Part shown: positions 5,889 through 6,274 of the stretch, in pieces
How the letters are laid out: the number at the start of each line of letters is the position of its first letter
How positions within the stretch are numbered: the stretch's first letter is position 1
From: Limisphaerales bacterium
GTDB lineage: Bacteria > Verrucomicrobiota > Verrucomicrobiia > Limisphaerales > UBA8199
NCBI GenBank assembly: GCA_025356925.1
Contig: JANXQE010000690.1
Span: 1-6,274 of the forward strand
Length of the DNA: 6,274 bases
Direction of reading: 5' to 3'
Notes under the pieces: generated by a model
The model's database searches: none
The model's input: only the letters and a program-made list of their open reading frames with translations
Told to the model about the DNA's origin: nothing
Made by a program: the position numbers and the translations under genes

Positions 5889-5896
5889 TGGCGCCG

Positions 5897-5925
5897 ACTG
5901 TAATAAACTCCCGCGGTGGCGTCAA
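5897..5925 (-). promoter_or_regulatory. Promoter of the ilvB leader transcript
   Basis: TTGACG (5925-5920, 5 of 6 bases of the -35 consensus), exactly 17 nt, TACAGT (5902-5897, 4 of 6, keeping T1, A2 and T6). Transcription would start about 7-8 nt later, at A5889 or A5888, so at or one base before the leader ATG. It lies in the gap after the heptosyltransferase gene and gives ilvB its own promoter. Confidence 0.65.
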
Positions 5926-6029
5926 GTGCCGATTTTTGAGGTTTTTGCCGTAGCTCTTCTGAAGACTTGAACCGCTAATCGAAGCTATTATGGGGCGGGA
6001 CCGATTTCGATTTCTTGTGCGCGCGGTCT

Positions 6030-6274
6030 TTAGACGGTTTTCAGCGATTCCAACATCGCTGTTACCACCTGCTCGGCAGGGATGCCGGTCATGCATCGAA
6101 AGTCAACCGGGCAGGTACGACGAAAGCAGGGAGAACAAGGGGCGTTGGCCAGCAGCAAGTGGTGCCGTGGGTCCCCTGGCTGGCCTGGGGCCGTCAGTTC
6201 CGGGGACGTACTCCCAAACGGGACAACCACCGGAGTGCCAAGCGCAGCCGCTACGTGCATCGGCCCGCTGTCGT
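6030..6274 (-). CDS. waaF: Glycosyltransferase family 9 (LPS heptosyltransferase II-like), C-terminal part
   Basis: The last 80 codons are present; the 5' part lies beyond the right edge. The frame reads DSGPMHVAAALGTPVVVPFG, the GT9 nucleotide-sugar binding motif ('D.G.MH.AAALG.P.V..FG'), then 'STSPELTAP'. Next is a Cys cluster, 'CSPCFRRTCPVDFRCM', found in many GT9 proteins annotated as heptosyltransferase II outside the enterobacteria. GT9 enzymes move ADP-heptose onto lipopolysaccharide core on the inner face of the cytoplasmic membrane. The family is clear; WaaF rather than WaaC or another GT9 member is a best guess from the C-terminus only. No convincing terminator follows between its stop and the ilvB promoter. 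Along with the LptF/LptG gene it points to an LPS-bearing organism. Confidence 0.8.
   Translation of the reverse strand, partial: DSGPMHVAAALGTPVVVPFGSTSPELTAPGQPGDPRHHLLLANAPCSPCFRRTCPVDFRCMTGIPAEQVVTAMLESLKTV

Larger units (their letters stand above)
5762..5889 (-). promoter_or_regulatory. Translation-coupled transcription attenuator of ilvB (leader RNA)
   Basis: About 128 nt from the proposed start to the end of the terminator. It contains a Leu/Val-rich leader peptide, three 9-nt segments that pair as 1:2 or 2:3, and a terminator 32 nt before the ilvB ATG. Expected logic from the known ilv/leu/his attenuators: a ribosome stalled at Leu9-Val15 for lack of charged tRNA covers segment 1, which frees segment 2 to pair with 3 and lets the antiterminator form. 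A ribosome reaching the stop codon at 5813-5811 covers segment 2, so the terminator folds and ilvB is not transcribed. All elements are seen in the sequence; the regulatory behaviour is inferred. Confidence 0.85.

Noticed and set aside
5762..5889. T-box riboswitch reading of the ilvB leader
   Set aside because: A short Leu/Val ORF fills the region, no T-box core or specifier stem is seen, and 128 nt is short for a T-box. A peptide attenuator explains all parts.
5987..5992. CATAAT as an alternative -10 box upstream of ilvB
   Set aside because: No acceptable -35 at 16-18 nt, and it is farther from the leader than the TTGACG-17-TACAGT pair.

Overview
The window looks like a chromosomal piece of a Gram-negative bacterium, most likely from the Verrucomicrobia (Pedosphaera/Limisphaera-like). 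That placement is an inference. It rests on moderately high GC, two envelope-LPS genes (an LptF/LptG permease and a GT9 heptosyltransferase), an exported DUF1080-type ConA-fold protein of a kind common in Verrucomicrobia and Planctomycetes, and an acetolactate synthase whose C-terminal half carries the 'QWEDRFYK.NR.HTYLGDP' variant. No mobile element, CRISPR, tRNA or rRNA was seen.

Layout from right to left, because most genes are on the minus strand. At the right edge lies the C-terminal 80 codons of a GT9 heptosyltransferase (6030-6274). Next is a compact regulatory region (about 5762-5925): a sigma70-like promoter, a 25-codon leader peptide with a Leu-Leu-Leu-Val-Val-Val-Val run, three mutually complementary 9-nt segments, and a strong intrinsic terminator with a GCAA tetraloop and seven T. 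It is followed by ilvB (3858-5729), the catalytic subunit of acetolactate synthase. After 67 nt comes a secreted protein with a DUF1080/ConA-like domain and a Cache-like C-terminus (2729-3790). Facing it on the plus strand is an exported protein of unknown function (1642-2571). Diverging from that are a minus-strand LptF/LptG permease (270-1388) and, 35 nt downstream, the start of a GAF-domain protein (1-234, cut by the window edge).

The most interesting system is the ilvB leader. It has every part of a classical translation-coupled transcription attenuator of the E. coli ilvB/ivbL type: regulatory codons, segments 1, 2 and 3, a terminator and alternative antiterminator pairings. It is too short to appear among ordinary gene calls. 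The best promoter places the transcription start at or one base before the leader ATG, so the leader peptide may be translated from a leaderless transcript. Biologically, transcription of ilvB would be raised when charged Leu- or Val-tRNA is scarce. No regulatory subunit gene (ilvN/ilvH) or ilvC is present in the window.

The two envelope genes and the two exported proteins show no clear functional link to ilvB. The DUF1080/Cache gene may be co-transcribed with it.
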